Positions 63,101-64,000 of a stretch of 64,000 bases of DNA are shown here, piece after piece. Origin of the DNA: Streptomyces sp. NBC_01707 (GTDB lineage: Bacteria; Actinomycetota; Actinomycetes; Streptomycetales; Streptomycetaceae); contig NZ_CP109190.1 of NCBI RefSeq assembly GCF_041438805.1, forward strand, positions 3,658,001 to 3,722,000, written 5' to 3'. The notes under the pieces are model-generated. The model did no database searches and was not told the DNA's origin. It worked only from the letters and a program-made list of their open reading frames with translations. The translations under genes and the position numbers were made by a program. Position 1 is the first letter of the stretch. Every line of letters begins with the position of its first letter.

Positions 63101-63956
63101 CGCGGAGGCGGCGGCCGAGCAGATGCGCGGGGAGGCCCGCGAGGAGGCGGACCGGCTCCTCGACGAGGCGCGCGAGGCGGCGGCCAAGCGCCGTGCCGAT
63201 GCCGCCGAGCAGGCCGACCAGCTCGTCAACAAGGCCCAGGAGGAGGCGCTGCGCGCCGCCACCGAGGCCGAGAAGCAGGCCGACACGATGGTCGGCGCGG
63301 CCCGCAAGGAGGCCGTGCGGATCACCGCGGACGCGACCGTCGAGGGCAACTCCCTGGTGGAGCGGGCCCGTACGGACGCGGACGAGCTCCTGGTCGGCGC
63401 CCGTCGGGACGCCACCGCCATACGGGAGCGGGCCGAGGAGCTCCGGGCCCGTCTGGAGAGCGAGATCGAGGAGCTGCACGACCGGGCTCGGCGCGAGACC
63501 TCCGAGCAGATGAAGACGGCGGGCGAGCGCGTCGACAAGCTGATGAAGGCGGCGACGGAGCAGCGCGAAGAGGCTGCGGCGAAGGCCAAGGAGTTGCTGG
63601 CGGACGCGAATTCGGAGGCGAGCAAGGTCCGGATCGCCGCGGTGAAACGGGCCGAGTCGCTGCTGAAGGAGGCCGAGCAGAAGAAGGCCAGCATGGTCCG
63701 CGAGGCCGAGAAGCTGCGCGCCGACGCCGAGCAGGAGGCGAAGAAGACGGTCGACGAGGGCCGTCGCGAGCTGGATGTCCTGGTGCGTCGGCGCGAGGAC
63801 ATCAACACGGAGATCTCCCGTGTCCAGGACGTCCTGGAGGCGTTGGAGTCCTTCGAGGCACCGGGCGGCAAGGGTGCGGGCGGCGGTTCCACGGGCGGCG
63901 TCAAAGCCGGGGCCTCGGCCGGCACACGATCGAGTGGCAAGTCGTCCGAGGGGTAG
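60165..63956 (+). CDS. scy: Polarisome coiled-coil protein Scy
   Basis: Scy organises apical growth in Streptomyces hyphae together with DivIVA and FilP. The 1263-residue protein starts VRGYERQESHRADDDHLSRF (GTG 60165, matching the family start as I remember it). A DivIVA-like N-terminal segment (HLSRFEAEMDRL, LGYQVEVLRAKLHEAR) is followed by an almost unbroken Ala/Glu/Arg coiled coil to about residue 1215, built from repeating units such as AEAERLR and EEADRLR. The tail is Gly/Ser/Ala-rich (GGKGAGGGSTGG). It is slightly shorter than S. coelicolor Scy (about 1326). Older databases call it a cellulose-binding protein. Confidence 0.95.
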   Translation: MRGYERQESHRADDDHLSRFEAEMDRLKTDREKAVQHAEDLGYQVEVLRAKLHEARRNLATRPAYDSADIGYQAEQLLRNAQIQAEQLRTDAERELRDARAQTQRILQEHAEHQARLQAELHNEAVQRRQQLDQELAERRQTVESHVNENVAWAEQLRARTESQARRLLDESRAEAEQSMAAARAEAVRLADETRQRLGSEAESARAEAETILLRARKDAERLLNAASNQAQEATSHAEQLRTSTNAETEQTRQQTAELNRAAEQRMQEAETQLREARLEAEKVLTEAKEAAVKRLAGAESQNEQRTRTAKSEIARLVGEATKDAEALKAEAEQALADARAEAERLTSEASEKARTAAAEDTAAQLAKAARTAEEVLTKASEDAKSTTRAASEEAERIRHEAEAEADRLRGEAAEQADQLKGAAKDDTKEYRAKTVELQEEARRLRGEAEQLRSEAVAEGERIRGEARREAVQQIEEGAKTAEELLSKAKADAEELRNAAGTESERVRAEAIERATVLRKQAEEALERARAEAERLRTESEEQAESTTTAAEQAAAELREETERAVAARHAEAADELIRLHTEAETRVTTAEQALTDARAEAERIRRETNEESERLRAEAAERLRTLQEQSETEAERLRDEAAADASRSRAEGEAVAVRLRSEAAAEAERLRTEAQESADRVRSEAAAAAERVGTEAAEALAAAQEEANRRRREAEETLDAARTEATQERERAREQSEELLASARKRVEEAQAEAQRLVGEADARATEMVSAAEQTAQQVRDSVSGLQEQAEAEIAGLRSTAEHVAERTKSEAQEEADRVRADAYAERERAGEDSARIRREAQEESEAAKSMAERTVSDAITESERLRTDTAEYSQRMRTEASDALAAAEQDAARSRAEAREDANRMRSDAAAQVDRLVGESTGEAERILTEATQQATELVGDATNEAERLRAEAAATVGSAQEHAARTREESERVRADAEAAAEQMRGEAREEADRLLDEAREAAAKRRADAAEQADQLVNKAQEEALRAATEAEKQADTMVGAARKEAVRITADATVEGNSLVERARTDADELLVGARRDATAIRERAEELRARLESEIEELHDRARRETSEQMKTAGERVDKLMKAATEQREEAAAKAKELLADANSEASKVRIAAVKRAESLLKEAEQKKASMVREAEKLRADAEQEAKKTVDEGRRELDVLVRRREDINTEISRVQDVLEALESFEAPGGKGAGGGSTGGVKAGASAGTRSSGKSSEG

Positions 63957-63983
63957 TCACCCGGTCGAGTCACATGCTTCGAC

Positions 63984-63990
63984 AAGGAGG
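63984..63990 (+). promoter_or_regulatory. Ribosome binding site of the next gene (probably filP)
   Basis: AAGGAGG lies 10 bases from the window end. A start codon right after the edge would have ideal spacing. In S. coelicolor filP follows scy directly. Confidence 0.7.
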
Positions 63991-64000
63991 TTCGCCCCTC

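Noticed and set aside
60084..63479. 1131-codon minus-strand frame (Leu/Gly/Arg-rich), together with a 1144-codon Ser/Arg-rich one at 60551-63985
   Set aside because: Both are mirror images of the repetitive scy coding sequence; their repeats are the complements of the AEAERLR-type units.

Overview
The window is a piece of a Streptomyces chromosome. It has very high GC with strong third-position GC bias, many GTG and some TTG starts, 4-base stop/start overlaps, and a gene order I recognise from memory as the S. coelicolor stretch running from glgP/glgE (about SCO5444) down to scy (SCO5397). Species cannot be assigned without a search. I saw no tRNA, rRNA, CRISPR array, insertion sequence or prophage, so this is mainly conserved chromosome core with a few accessory secreted enzymes.

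Layout. 1-3957: the end of one ABC exporter half and a complete heterodimeric exporter whose two nucleotide-binding domains are degenerate in complementary ways. 4429-7795: a secreted M4 metalloprotease and a secreted alginate-lyase-family protein. 7997-19520: alpha-glucan metabolism, with glgP divergent from glgE-treS-mak-glgB, the trehalose/maltose-1-phosphate (GlgE) route to glycogen. 19477-23834: HelD-type helicase, a TIGR04222 membrane protein and a merR-trx pair. 24040-29617: a secreted GH16 glucanase under a LacI-type operator, then a DctA transporter divergent from its CitA/CitB-type two-component system. 29792-33714: a sugar ABC importer lacking its own ATPase, and a HTH regulator. 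33791-39952: pfkA, pta-ackA and pyk, lower glycolysis and acetate overflow.

40052-42613 holds a three-gene block of exported and membrane proteins (DUF6230, DUF6114 and a Ser/Pro-rich protein) with no known function. 43212-45138: a CnoX-like thioredoxin/TPR protein and a TetR regulator. 45164-51161: isobutyryl-CoA mutase large subunit icmA, two DUF3817 membrane proteins, two regulators, an MFS exporter and a thiamine-binding protein. 51367-54048: three consecutive AIM24 paralogues and a MarR regulator. 54217-56969: an OmpR-type two-component system divergent from an Asp/His-rich PepSY protein. 57232-59999: meaB, acetyl-CoA acetyltransferase and methylmalonyl-CoA epimerase, which with icmA serve the acyl-CoA and B12-mutase pathway. 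60165-63956: the giant coiled-coil polarisome protein Scy. The window ends on a strong ribosome binding site, presumably of filP.

The regulatory sequences are unusually readable. Eight genes look leaderless (TANNNT 6-7 bases before the start codon). The icmA promoter carries a perfect 24-bp palindrome that fills the space between -35 and -10. Several other dyads sit at divergent promoters. All functional names come from reading translated sequence and motifs; no database search was run.
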